Of a stretch of DNA of 64,000 bases, positions 21,049 through 30,908 are shown piece after piece. Below the pieces are notes generated by a model. The model worked only from the letters and a program-made list of their open reading frames with translations. It ran no database searches and was not told the origin of the DNA. Location: NCBI GenBank assembly GCA_016618085.1, contig JABLTG010000023.1, forward strand, positions 62,001 to 126,000. The letters run 5' to 3'. The DNA comes from Neovahlkampfia damariscottae (lineage: Eukaryota; Heterolobosea; Selenaionea; Neovahlkampfiida; Neovahlkampfiidae). Position 1 is the stretch's first letter; every line of letters begins with the position of its first letter. The position numbers and the translations under genes are program-made.

Positions 21049-22143
21049 TTATTTCATATTCATTGAAACTAAAACTTCTTCTAATATAATACCAGCCAAT
21101 GATCTATAAATAACTTGTAAATCTAATTCATCTTTTGATGTCGCAACTTTATGAGTAATTCTTCTTTTTTTATAACCAGCTTTAATAGCAAATAGTTCTC
21201 TTATAGCTTTAAAAGCAGCATGTGATTTTTCTTTTTTTGGAGTTTCAAAATCTTTGAAACTTTTACAAACACTTAATTCAACGTCTTCAATTTTTTGTTT
21301 GAATTCATCTCTATTTGTGTATAGTATCAATATACCTTTCTTTCTATTTGCTGAGTGTTTACATATCTGATGAACTGTATTCAAAGCATCTGTCAAAGCA
21401 TCAATATCCTGATTTGTTTTTGAAGGTAAATCGTAACCAGTCAATGAAACTACAAACATAATCATTTTACCTTCATCATATAAAGTATCCAAAAGATTTC
21501 TTGATGTATCATTGTACAAAGTCACAATTTCAACATGATTTCCGTGTGAATCAAAACGAACAGGAAAGTTGCCCAAAGAAAACTCCGTGTTCATAATATC
21601 AAGTAATTCTGGTTTATAATTTGAATCAAAAATAGTCTGAATGTTTTTTAAAAAACTTGTGAAAAAAAATTAAAAAATATTTTTTTGTGAAAACTATTTA
21701 GCGAAGTGGTGAGTTTCAATTTGACCTAAACGTTGAATTACTTTCACCATAGAATCATCCTCAACTATAGAAGACAGACGTACAAAATCTTGCATTTTTA
21801 ATTCTTTAGTGGCATGAAAATCATCTTTGTATTTTTGAATGGAAGCTATTGAGTTTTTGTATTTTGAGTCTATCTCGTATTCAAATTTTTTGGTTGCTTC
21901 AACTAGATCATGAAGTATATTTATAAGTTGATATTGAACATATGGTATAGCTATTTCTTCAAGTCTACTTCTTGAGTCACCTCCAATAGCAAAAGCAAAT
22001 TGTTTTAGAACTCTGTCTTTCTCTGAAGGATCAGCACCAACACAGATAACATTGAATGTTTCCCTCTCTTCATGAAAGAAGCTCATACCTCTTTCCAAAG
22101 TTTTCTTTATTTCTCCTTGTCCTTCTTTTGAGAAAATGCTCAT
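21049..22143 (-). CDS. Degenerate G-protein alpha subunit
   Basis: Two exons (22143-21695, 21655-21049), 351 residues, the usual G-alpha length. Layout fits G-alpha: beta1/P-loop position FNVICVGADPSEKDRVLKQF (family GAGESGKS), an all-helical insertion, DSHGNH in place of DVGGQR, MFVVSLTGYD, YTNRDEFKQKI in place of NKxDLF, and HKVATSKDELDLQVIYRSLAG in place of TCATDT. Key nucleotide contacts (Lys and Ser/Thr of the P-loop, GGQ) are lost, so it probably cannot bind or hydrolyse GTP normally. CCAAT boxes at 22172-22176 and 22191-22195 upstream. The donor is GTTTTC, still GT. Confidence 0.65.
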
Positions 22144-22203
22144 GGAAGAGAAAAAGTGTTGGTGTTTGTTTATTGGTTAAAAAAAATCCACCAATAGTTT
22201 AAA

Positions 22204-24189
22204 TTATCTAAATAATTTTTTTAATTTTTCTTTTCTTTTGATCCAAGAAGGTAAATTGGTTAGGTTTTTTTTCTGTTGGCTGTCGATGATTTTTTTCAAA
22301 TTTGTGTGCAAGTCTTCGTCATCTTTTTTTGTTTCAGCATATTGAAGAAAAATGGATTTAATTTCAGAAATAGAAACTTCTTTCAAATTCGAATATAAAT
22401 CATACTCATCTTTGATGATTATTTTCTTTACTTTTTCGTTGATTTGTTTTTGAAGATTGATTGATAATTTACGTTCCAGTAAAAGTTCATATGCTATTTT
22501 TGAGATCTGAAGGATGTTCTCTTTGATATATAGTTTGTCAAATGTATCCTTTTGAACAATTAAATCGGATTCTATTGACAAAATTAATGCATCTTTTTTG
22601 TTTAATTTATTCATTTTCCACATTTCAATCATTCTGTCAATAGATTGAATTAATTTATTCAGATCTTTTAACTTGAAATCATTTTCATCAATAATTCTTT
22701 GTAAATCTTCAATGGATGTGATTCCATTCAATTTCTCAATCTTTTCAATTGGAAAAAGTGTTGAATAATAAAACACACCTGAAAGTGATATTTGATGACT
22801 AATCATAAATTGAATGATTGAATTATCATAAATCAAGTTTTCTTCATTATTTATAAATCGAAGAAAAATTGAGTCATTGATAATTTCCCTTTTGTGGACA
22901 TTGAAAATATTCATCTGTTTAGGAGACTCCAATGAACGCTTTTCCACAGTATCATTTGGAGTTGTGATGATATTATCAAGGCTCTTTGTTTTTTCATGAA
23001 TGAAATCGGACTTAAAAATTTGATTTGAAGTTCCAGGATTCAAAGAATTCATCTCAGTTTCTTCTTCTTTCAATGGAGATTTTGATTCTAAATTACTCAG
23101 TAACTCATCTTCTTCTTCAAAAATGACTTTTCGATTTTCATATTGACGTATTGATTTTATCATTTCAGGTGTGATATCAGGATCAGGTGATCTCCCAGAA
23201 GTGAATCCCAATCCTAATCTTTCTTTGATTGTTTTCTTTTTCTTTTGTGATTGGTTTCTGTTCATATCTTTCTTCCATTCTTCATGGAACTTTTGAGTAT
23301 CGTTTTGTAATTCCTCAATCAACCCTGATGCAATTACAGAAATAGGAATCCCAAAAACGGCCAATGGCAGAAATGCACCAACAGTAACACAAAACTTCCC
23401 AAAGAAAGTCACTGGGACGACATCACCATAACCAATAGTGGAAAGTGTAACCATAACAAAATACATTGTCCTGGGTATAGATCCAAAATGTGTTGGATCT
23501 TGATCTTTTTCAGCAACATACATGAACATTCCAAAAAATATCACTACTGAAAAAACTAAAATCAAACTTACTGCAAATTCTCTCATTTTTGAAGTAATAA
23601 CCTTTTTTAGAATCCCAAATACATTAAAAAAATAATGAAGTCGAATACAACGAAGAAATCTTAACAATCTAAAAATGAACAAAAAATTTGAAAGAGTATG
23701 TTCTAAATCTTCATCAAATGCAATATATCTCGCATAAAATTTGATAGTTACGTAAACTAAAGCAGGTATTACTGATAATAAATCCATGAGATTCCAAAAT
23801 GAAAATATATAGCGGCATCTATTTGACCATCTTTTTGATTTTAGTTTTTCTGATGATTCAGAAGACCAAATACGTAAAATCACTTCAATTGTGAAAACGA
23901 CAGTAAAAAGGGTTTCCAAGATTAAAAATATTGTGGATATAACATCAAATTGTTCAACAATTAAAGGTTCTGTTTCCAGTATAATACAAAATAAATTAAC
24001 ACAAATTAAGCTGATGATAAAAATATTGACAATAGCACCTGATGTTGATGGCGTTTCTTGGTCTAATGAATTCCAAATGTAAAAACGTATTTTTTCATAT
24101 GTTGATTTTTTCTCTTGTAATTCGTTGGTGCCCATTGTAGTTAAAGAAATATTTCTTCCAATACCGAGCATTTTGGCAACATTACTCAT
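22204..24189 (-). CDS. Voltage-gated potassium channel (Kv type)
   Basis: Single exon, 661 residues. Six membrane segments: S1 53-74, S2 82-108, S3 127-147, S4 about 168-188 (FRLLRFLRCIRL, Arg every third residue), S5 204-226, and pore/S6 240-290. Selectivity filter TIGYGD at 251-256. S6 has the PLAVFGIPISV stretch in the place of the Kv PVP hinge. No T1 tetramerisation domain at the N-terminus. The 370-residue cytoplasmic tail is charged and helical with no cyclic-nucleotide-binding domain seen. It should carry outward K+ current after depolarisation. ATTGG at 24260-24264 is 71 nt upstream. Confidence 0.88.
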   Translation of the reverse strand: MSNVAKMLGIGRNISLTTMGTNELQEKKSTYEKIRFYIWNSLDQETPSTSGAIVNIFIISLICVNLFCIILETEPLIVEQFDVISTIFLILETLFTVVFTIEVILRIWSSESSEKLKSKRWSNRCRYIFSFWNLMDLLSVIPALVYVTIKFYARYIAFDEDLEHTLSNFLFIFRLLRFLRCIRLHYFFNVFGILKKVITSKMREFAVSLILVFSVVIFFGMFMYVAEKDQDPTHFGSIPRTMYFVMVTLSTIGYGDVVPVTFFGKFCVTVGAFLPLAVFGIPISVIASGLIEELQNDTQKFHEEWKKDMNRNQSQKKKKTIKERLGLGFTSGRSPDPDITPEMIKSIRQYENRKVIFEEEDELLSNLESKSPLKEEETEMNSLNPGTSNQIFKSDFIHEKTKSLDNIITTPNDTVEKRSLESPKQMNIFNVHKREIINDSIFLRFINNEENLIYDNSIIQFMISHQISLSGVFYYSTLFPIEKIEKLNGITSIEDLQRIIDENDFKLKDLNKLIQSIDRMIEMWKMNKLNKKDALILSIESDLIVQKDTFDKLYIKENILQISKIAYELLLERKLSINLQKQINEKVKKIIIKDEYDLYSNLKEVSISEIKSIFLQYAETKKDDEDLHTNLKKIIDSQQKKNLTNLPSWIKRKEKLKKLFR

Positions 24190-24290
24190 CTCTTTTTGGT
24201 TTTTTTTAAATTATTTTTTTTCCATACTTTGAGTTGATGGTGGAGAAATGAGGAAAATGATTGGTTGTTGAATTCAAAATAGACAATAGT

Positions 24291-25112
24291 TTATAAATCG
24301 ATTACTTTTTGGGTATATCCTATCCTTGACCCTCTCATATAGTAACCAACTTGATTTGAAACAATTCTGGTTTTTCCTTCACTTGATTTTTCAATGTAAT
24401 CAACATTTTCGTGAGTATGACCAAAACACCAGATTTTTACATTTTCTTTCATTAATTTTTCCATTCCTTTGTTTGAAAAATATTCTTTTAATGCTTCAGC
24501 TTCTTCCTTTTTCAGTTCATTTTTGATCAAAGATGCTTCAAATGGTGGATGATGAGTCAAAATGACAATCTGTTGATCTTTGGTACTGTTTAATATTTCT
24601 TTTTCTATAAATTTTACATCTTCAAGATGCCAATTTTTGACATTTTGCATTTTCAAATTTTTTGATTTTTCACCATCATTGAGATGAATGGATTTAAAAT
24701 CACTGATCAAATATTCAACAATTTTTGATTGATCTTCATCTTCTGTATAACTCCATAATGTTACACCTATGAATTTTATATTATTAAATTCAAAACAACC
24801 TCGATCTAAGACATGAACATTTTCATATTTTGAAAACAATTTTTCATTCCATTCTTCTTGACAAGTTTTGCTTTTTTCTGCTGTATAATGATAAAATTCA
24901 TGATTTCCAAAAAGAATTAAAACATGTTCAAATGCAGTTGTAACTTTATCAAGCAGTTTTTTGTATTCAGATATTTTTTTTAGAGTTGAAATATCACCCA
25001 ACAAGCAAAGGATGTCTGTTTTTGGATTTTCTGTTTGTTCAATAGGTGGTATTTTTGATAATGTCAGTGGAAATTCCAGATGAAGGTCCGAAGCGATTTG
25101 AAACCTCACCAT
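24291..25112 (-). CDS. Calcineurin-like metallophosphoesterase
   Basis: Single exon, 273 residues. All five blocks are present: ASDLHLEF (DxH), CLLGDIS (GD), LFGNHEFYH (GNHE), VILTHHPPFEAS (H) and CFGHTHENVD (GHTH). This is the superfamily of two-metal phosphoesterases; substrate unknown. No signal peptide, so cytosolic. ATG at 25112 with CCAAT at 25126-25130; the upstream GTG was rejected. Divergent to the SAM-domain gene, 87 bp away. Confidence 0.85.
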   Translation of the reverse strand: MVRFQIASDLHLEFPLTLSKIPPIEQTENPKTDILCLLGDISTLKKISEYKKLLDKVTTAFEHVLILFGNHEFYHYTAEKSKTCQEEWNEKLFSKYENVHVLDRGCFEFNNIKFIGVTLWSYTEDEDQSKIVEYLISDFKSIHLNDGEKSKNLKMQNVKNWHLEDVKFIEKEILNSTKDQQIVILTHHPPFEASLIKNELKKEEAEALKEYFSNKGMEKLMKENVKIWCFGHTHENVDYIEKSSEGKTRIVSNQVGYYMRGSRIGYTQKVIDL

Positions 25113-25199
25113 TGTTCTTGAATAACCAATCAATTCCACTTATTGTAAATCTATTCCATAAATCAAGTTCATGCATTTTTTTCTTTTCAAATTGAATAA

Positions 25200-25823
25200 A
25201 TGTTTCTTTACTTTTTTTTAACCTCAGAATTTTTTAAAGAAATTTGTCGAACAAAAATCCAGAAACAAATCAAACTGAGTTTGGACATTAATTTTTTACT
25301 CAAAAAATATGAAAATGATGATCTACTTTTAAACCAAAATACAAACATGATTTTAAGAAAAAAAGACGTTCAATTTTTAGGATCTACTTGGGATGCTAAA
25401 TTAACAAAAGAAAATGAACTATTTCTTTATTATGAAAATTACAGAATCAGACTTTTTTGTAAGGAAGAAGGAAATGTTTCCAAAGAAAACTTTCTCTTAG
25501 GAGAAATTAGAAAAAAAATTGAAGGAGATCTTTATGAACTAATCACAAGTGGAATTAGTTTAACTCAAGTAACATCTTCAAGTCGGAAAAATGAAGAAAA
25601 TGGTAATTTTCAAAATAAAAATGCAGAAAATTGGACAACTGAAGATGTATATAATTGGGCAACTTTTAATGCAAAAATTGATAAAACCGAAGAAGAAATA
25701 TTAAAAGATGAGCTTATTGATTGCATTGCTTTAACTTTTTTAACAGAAGAATATTTAAAAAATTCAAATTTAAAATTAGGGTTCAGAATTGAGTTATTGG
25801 AAGAAATTAAAAATTTGAAATAA
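25200..25823 (+). CDS. SAM-domain protein
   Basis: Single exon, 207 residues. The C-terminal 65 residues (AENWTTEDVYNWATFN ... LKLGFRIELLEEIKNLK) fit a sterile-alpha-motif fold, with the WTxEDVxxW start and the final GxRxxLLxxI helix. SAM domains make protein-protein or polymer contacts. The N-terminal half, with ILRKKDVQFLGSTWDAKL, is not recognised. The start at 25200 is uncertain, since the first 10 residues are very hydrophobic and T-rich DNA may hide an intron. Confidence 0.6.
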   Translation: MFLYFFLTSEFFKEICRTKIQKQIKLSLDINFLLKKYENDDLLLNQNTNMILRKKDVQFLGSTWDAKLTKENELFLYYENYRIRLFCKEEGNVSKENFLLGEIRKKIEGDLYELITSGISLTQVTSSSRKNEENGNFQNKNAENWTTEDVYNWATFNAKIDKTEEEILKDELIDCIALTFLTEEYLKNSNLKLGFRIELLEEIKNLK

Positions 25824-25965
25824 AGAGAATCGAATTTGAAGAACCAATCAAAATTGATCACAACGTCACAAATAAATTGAAAAAACATCAAATATTTCAA
25901 TTCCTTTTTATTTTACTCAGTCCAATCAAAACACTTTTTCAATTTCGAAATTTACGTATTTGAAA

Positions 25966-27729
25966 ATGACTGAAGTGGATGTGAAAAATTTGAGAAAAAC
26001 TGATTTAAAAAGAGAATTACAAACAAGAGGAATTTTTTCAAAAAGTCATAAAAAAACAGAATTGCTTCGTCTATTGATTGAAGAACTTGAAAAAGAGGGA
26101 TTAGAAATCAAAAAACAAAATGTTGAAGAAAAGACCAAAAAAAAAGAATTTCAAGATTTTCAATCATCAAAAGATTTAAATTGTTTACAATTTGTGAAAA
26201 GAAAAACTGTTTTTTTCAACACTTCTCAAACAGTTTGTCTTGAGATTTCTGCAGATGAAAAACATCTCATTGAATCGTCAAAAAAAAAAAAAACCTTTAC
26301 AACTTTATCAAGTATAAAAGACATTGTTTTTGAACAAGAAAATCTCATGAAGTTGGTTTTGAATACAGAAACATGTGAATTTCATTGTTCAAATAATTTC
26401 GCTGTGTCACAATGGAAAGTAGCAATGAGGTACTTCGTGTTGGAAAAAAGAGGAGCAAATCTTGATAAATCCAATATTTTGGATATTCCTACAAAGATTA
26501 AAGTTGGGGTTCCTCAATTTTTCACGATAGAATCCTTTGATCTTTTTGGTCGCAAGATCAATGTGGGAAATGACAATTGGAAAGTATGTTTAATTTCAGA
26601 AAATGGTGATGTTTACAACGCTGATGTAGTTGATTTTGAAGATGGTACTTATAAAATAGGATTTGTTCTGTTCAAAACTGGAATATTCAAACTAACAATT
26701 GCCATTAGAAATGAAATGACCACAACCTCCCTAATTGTATTCCCAGATGAAATCGATTTGAAAAAGACATTAATTGAAGCTCCAAGAACCCAAACAGCAG
26801 GAGAAATGTTTGAAATTTTGATTTTGATGAGAGACCAATTCAACAATATTGTTGAAACTTCTTCAGATAGATTTTCATTCAATATTTCTCATTCATTACT
26901 CACATTAACCAATTCTACGTCAAAACTTCACGAAAATAAATTTACAATCATAATCCATCAAGCTGATATGTTTGATCTCCAAATTACGTTTGATGATCAA
27001 AACATTTATGATGAAAAATTAGAAGTGATTCCTTCATCATATGACCATTTTAAAATTCAACAATTTGAAGGGATTTCAACTTCTTTAGTTGAAAACTCCT
27101 TTGATATTATGCTATTTGACAAATATAATAATTTACTACATACAAATCACAAAATACATGTTGATATCAAGAATGAAGAATTTGAAAGTGATCCAGGTGT
27201 TTTCTCTGAAATTCACTTTCAAAGAGGAACATACAAAGTTAAATTCACACCAAAATGGAAAGGAGAACACTCTATAGTTATTAATTTAAATAATGAAGCA
27301 CTGAATGAAATTCCAATCATTTTCAATAATTCAGCAAATTTCAATGAACCTCAAAGAAAAGAAGAATTTCAACAAAGGAAATTGAAAAAAATTGAGGAAG
27401 AAACAGAAAGAATTGAATTAGAAAAACGATATAAACTGAAAGAAGAAATAGAATACAAAATCAATCAAAAATATCCAGATTGGATTTCATTCAGAAATCT
27501 ATTGAACAGATTGTATTTTGATGTTTTTCCATTGCAGAATTTTCAACAAAATTTTTTGACAGAATTCGCAACAAAGGAAGATATGATGAAAATTTACAGA
27601 AAATTATTGTTTCAAATACACCCAGATCAATTGCAAAATCCTTCTTTAGAGCAAAAATTGGAAAAAGAAATTTTGTTCAGCAAATTACAAAATTCTGTTG
27701 AGAAATTTAGGAAATGGAATAAATTTTAA
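25966..27729 (+). CDS. SAP-PH-filamin-J domain protein
   Basis: Single exon, 587 residues. Domains in order: SAP (LRKTDLKRELQTRGIFSKS, 5-40); a PH-like fold (NCLQFVKRKTVFFN to VSQWKVAMRYFVLEK, about 68-160); three filamin/ABP-type immunoglobulin repeats (with DGTYKIGFVLFKTGIFKLTI, then one at about 270-360, then RGTYKVKFTPKWKGEHSIVI); a Lys/Glu coil; and a C-terminal auxilin-type J domain with KIYRKLLFQIHPDQ, HPD at 552-554, ending SKLQNSVEKFRKW. Auxilin J domains recruit Hsc70 to uncoat clathrin; filamin repeats bind actin-associated or receptor partners. The combination is unusual. CCAAT at 25922-25926. Stop abuts the stop of the next minus-strand gene with no base between. Confidence 0.75.
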   Translation: MTEVDVKNLRKTDLKRELQTRGIFSKSHKKTELLRLLIEELEKEGLEIKKQNVEEKTKKKEFQDFQSSKDLNCLQFVKRKTVFFNTSQTVCLEISADEKHLIESSKKKKTFTTLSSIKDIVFEQENLMKLVLNTETCEFHCSNNFAVSQWKVAMRYFVLEKRGANLDKSNILDIPTKIKVGVPQFFTIESFDLFGRKINVGNDNWKVCLISENGDVYNADVVDFEDGTYKIGFVLFKTGIFKLTIAIRNEMTTTSLIVFPDEIDLKKTLIEAPRTQTAGEMFEILILMRDQFNNIVETSSDRFSFNISHSLLTLTNSTSKLHENKFTIIIHQADMFDLQITFDDQNIYDEKLEVIPSSYDHFKIQQFEGISTSLVENSFDIMLFDKYNNLLHTNHKIHVDIKNEEFESDPGVFSEIHFQRGTYKVKFTPKWKGEHSIVINLNNEALNEIPIIFNNSANFNEPQRKEEFQQRKLKKIEEETERIELEKRYKLKEEIEYKINQKYPDWISFRNLLNRLYFDVFPLQNFQQNFLTEFATKEDMMKIYRKLLFQIHPDQLQNPSLEQKLEKEILFSKLQNSVEKFRKWNKF

Positions 27730-28545
27730 TCAAAATTTCCATTCTTTTTGTGTCGGTGTTTCTTTAGGTTCTTCTTTTTTTTGTGGTTTTAACCAAATTG
27801 GATATTTATTTTTTTCATTGATCATTGTTGATCCAATGGTAAAATCTTTGTAATATTTTTTCACTTCTTCTTGATTGAACTTAATTTCATAAGGTTTTTC
27901 TTGCTTTTTTAATTTCACGAAAAAACTTTCACATTTTGATAATGCCATATTTTCATATTTGAATTCTAAGTCAATTGGAAAAATGAATTCACAGGAAATT
28001 TGATCAGATGGTTTTAATTCGGATTTTATTTCATCCAATTCAATTCCATTTTTACTTATTATTCTCGGATTTTCATTTTGAATGAATTCTTGATATTCTT
28101 CTTCTTCAAAAACTTCTTCCATTTCACCATCCTTCAAAACAGGTGGCAAAAATTTTTTTGGTAATTTTTTTTTACCATCTAAAACTAATATAAAAGAGTC
28201 ATCTAATACATCAATTTCATAAGTATTCTTTGGATGGTTGTTCATTATTTCCACTTGAAAAGTTAACTTTCCAGGTACATATGTATCTCTTGCATGTGAA
28301 ATTGTAATAAAAAAAGAAAGATCATTTTCTTTTTTAACTGCAAAAAAACATGTTTTTTCGTTAATTTTTGATGGTGGTTTTAAATCTTTTGATTTAATAG
28401 GTTCAACACAAAGATATTGATGAGTTTCCCAATGTTTATATTGACATTTCTGATCACAATAATACGCATTTTTACAATTTGAACATTGTAATAATTTTTC
28501 TTTTTCTTTTCTGCAACAACTGCAATTTTTTTGTGAAGAGAACAT
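27730..28545 (-). CDS. MYND zinc-finger protein
   Basis: Single exon, 271 residues. The N-terminus is a MYND finger: CSCC, then LQCSNCKNAYYCDQKCQ, then HWETHQYLC, with all Cys/His ligands in place. MYND fingers bind proline-rich peptides. The remaining 220 residues form a beta-rich region (FFITISHARDTYVPGKLTFQ) followed by an acidic loop and a Lys-rich tail; not identified. ATTGG at 28558-28562 is 13 nt upstream. The TTG at 28602 was rejected as a start. Confidence 0.75.
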   Translation of the reverse strand: MFSSQKNCSCCRKEKEKLLQCSNCKNAYYCDQKCQYKHWETHQYLCVEPIKSKDLKPPSKINEKTCFFAVKKENDLSFFITISHARDTYVPGKLTFQVEIMNNHPKNTYEIDVLDDSFILVLDGKKKLPKKFLPPVLKDGEMEEVFEEEEYQEFIQNENPRIISKNGIELDEIKSELKPSDQISCEFIFPIDLEFKYENMALSKCESFFVKLKKQEKPYEIKFNQEEVKKYYKDFTIGSTMINEKNKYPIWLKPQKKEEPKETPTQKEWKF

Positions 28546-28634
28546 TTCCGCTAAATAATTGGTCAATTTCCAATATCCAATTAAATCAATTTTCTTTGAC
28601 AACAGTTACTTGAAGGGAAGAAGATAAAAAAAAA
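28546..28634. promoter_or_regulatory. Divergent promoter, MYND / BAR-GYF
   Basis: 89 bp between divergent ATGs with three CCAAT boxes: 28558-28562 (minus), 28570-28574 and 28577-28581 (plus). Confidence 0.55.
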
Positions 28635-29922
28635 ATGTTTGGTGATGGATTTACGAAACTCAAATATATGGCAAAAGGTGGTTTAATGGGTATGAAACAA
28701 ACCAATGATGATGAGTATGAAGCAAAGAAAAAAAGATTCCAAAATTATGAAGTTGAACTTAAAGAACTTCAAAAACACGTTCAAAATTTGAACAAACATT
28801 TTTCAGGTTTCTTTTTTTTATGATTAAATATTTCATCAGCAATCTCTTCAACTTTAGGATTCATCGCTGAAACATCTTCAAAAATTTATGAGGAAAATGA
28901 CACTACTCATCAAAGCATTGAAAAATTAAGTCACATTGTTTCTGATATAGAACAAAATCAATTACCTTTATTCGTATATTTTTTCAATTTTTATTTATCA
29001 TTTTTTTGTCATAGGAACAAAGTATTAAAAAAAAAGTTTATGAACCACTTGACGCTATTGGATGTAATGAAGTACATAAATTAATGGATCAACGTGAACT
29101 TTCTTTGATCAAATTTGATGAAAAAACAGAAGAAGTCAAGAGATTAGTGTCAAAACCACCAAATGATCCAGCTAAATTACCATTGGCAAAAGAAGCACAT
29201 AAACAAGCAACTCAAAGTTATAACTATTTTAATAATGCAACAAAAGTTAAATTCCAAGAACTTTTAGACCACAAAGAATACTTTGATGCAATCATGTTTG
29301 ATGTAAGTCTAACACTATCTTTTAAAAAAAATAGTTACACGAAACTACAACACTGCTTTTGGATTCCATGTCAGATTCATTGAAAATATCAAGTTCCATC
29401 TTTGAAGAATCTAAAAATACAGTTATTCCAAGAGAAAAAGTGAATACTATGACACTTGAAAAAATGAACTTGAATCCAGATGAAATGAATCAACAACCAT
29501 TATCAGAAACATCTTCATTCTTAGCGCCTGATTCATCATCAACTGTAATTCAACAAAATCAACAACAACAACAACAACCTCAATATAGACCATTGGATAG
29601 TTATCATTCATCACCTCAAGGTTCATTTGGGAGTCAAGGAAGTCAAAAAGGATCATTTGGTCAACAAAATCAACAACCACAAAAAATATCAACACCTGAA
29701 CCAGAACAAAAATCTTTCATTCCTTCAGAGTATTTATCAACTGAATGGTATTTTGTTGATGCAAAAGCAAAACAACAAGGACCTTATTCATTTGCTCAGT
29801 TGAAGAAATTATTTAAAGATGGAGTTATTACTCAAAATACACACGTTTTTGGAGGTGATTTGTCTTCATGGACAAAAATTGTTACAAATCCGAAATTATT
29901 TGGAATATTCAAAATGGATTAA
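28635..29922 (+). CDS. BAR-like coiled protein with C-terminal GYF_2 domain
   Basis: Four exons (28635-28806, 28858-28973, 29015-29302, 29335-29922), 387 residues. The first 250 residues are long helices of BAR/sorting-nexin type (YEAKKKRFQNYEVELKELQK; YEPLDAIGCNEVHKLMDQR; HKQATQSYNYFNNATKVKFQ), expected to dimerise and bend membranes. A Gln/Ser-rich linker follows. The last 60 residues are a GYF_2 domain (EWYFVDAKAKQQGPYSFAQL, GVITQNTHVFGGDLSSW), which binds proline-rich ligands or acts as an adaptor. BAR plus GYF_2 in one chain suggests an endocytic or trafficking adaptor; that role is inference. Confidence 0.75.
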
Positions 29923-30175
29923 AAGTATTTTTTCTTTGACAACAAGATTTCATATTTTTAATAATTTCGATTTTTCAATGGAAACCAAGCAGATTCTTTG
30001 ATCATTGGTTGATTTTCAATAACAAGATGTTCCATGCTTTCATTCATATGTTCTTTTTTCAACCAAATTTGAATATTTTCGTATCCAATGATCAACAATC
30101 AATCCAATAAACTCAAAGAATCTGTTGAACAGACTGAAAAAAAAAGAATTCCAATCAAAAAAAAAATTATTTTCT
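29923..30175 (-). pseudogene. Coding-like remnant on the minus strand
   Basis: A minus-strand frame between about 30120 and 29957 reads as normal protein (GYENIQIWLKKEHMNESM, then IKESAWFPLKN) and ends in TAA, but it is interrupted by an in-frame TGA after DSLSLLD and has no start. A splice-acceptor-like ttttttttcag precedes it. Probably the decayed last exon of a lost gene. The rest of the spacer shows nothing. Confidence 0.35.
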
Positions 30176-30859
30176 TTAAATCAGTTGTCCAAATTCGAAT
30201 GTTTTTTTTCCTTTGAATCCTTTAAATCCAACGTACTGTACATCTATATTTGATTTTGAAATTGGATTTTTTGAACTGATCAATTCTAAAAGAAAAAAGT
30301 TAAAAGTTTCAATTGTGTTACTTAAAAGAACATAGTCACCATATCTTGGAATTGGCAATTTAAAGACACCAACATTATTTTTTTTCAGTTCAAAAAAAAT
30401 AGCAGGATCATTTTCATGTTCTGTCTCGCCTATTAAATCAAGAGCTCTTCTATATCTACTATATTTATCTTTTGTAAAATTATCAAATGTGACAGTTTTA
30501 TCAATATCCAATTTATCATTTGAAACAAATAAAATACCAGATTCCAAAGGGCAAGTAAAGCTGAAAAAAAAAAAATCAAAAAAAAAAAAAAGTTTTACCC
30601 AATTTCAGGAGACTGGATGATGATATGGGTGATGATTACAGGTCCTTCATTTGATTTTAGCAGTATATTTATGTTTTCATTTTTAATTGTACAATAAACA
30701 CTTGCATCTGGAGTGAGCTATAGATTTTGAATTAAAACTGAAATTATATTTTACAATATTCTCACATTTATATCCTTCTAACTCTGATCCATCAGTTGAT
30801 ACAATCGAAAAATCAAGAGTTTTTAATTCTCTGTTGAAGTCTTCTTTTGTTGGATTCAT
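30176..30859 (-). CDS. Conserved beta-sandwich protein of unknown function
   Basis: Three exons (30859-30755, 30717-30599, 30560-30176), 202 residues. It carries blocks I associate with a conserved eukaryotic (notably plant) uncharacterised family: VYCTIKNENINILLKS, THIIIQSPEIGFTCPLESG, DPAIFFELKK, LPIPRYGDYVLLSN, and IDVQYVGFKGFKG. These look like a galactose-binding or C2-like beta sandwich. No catalytic residues are evident. It shares a 49-bp promoter with CCDC174. Confidence 0.55.
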
Positions 30860-30908
30860 ATTGATTGGATAAACAATTTTCCACCAATAAAAACACTATC
30901 AAAATTCA
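30860..30908. promoter_or_regulatory. 49-bp bidirectional promoter
   Basis: Between ATGs at 30859 (minus) and 30909 (plus). ATTGG at 30864-30868 and CCAAT at 30884-30888, one facing each way. Confidence 0.6.
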
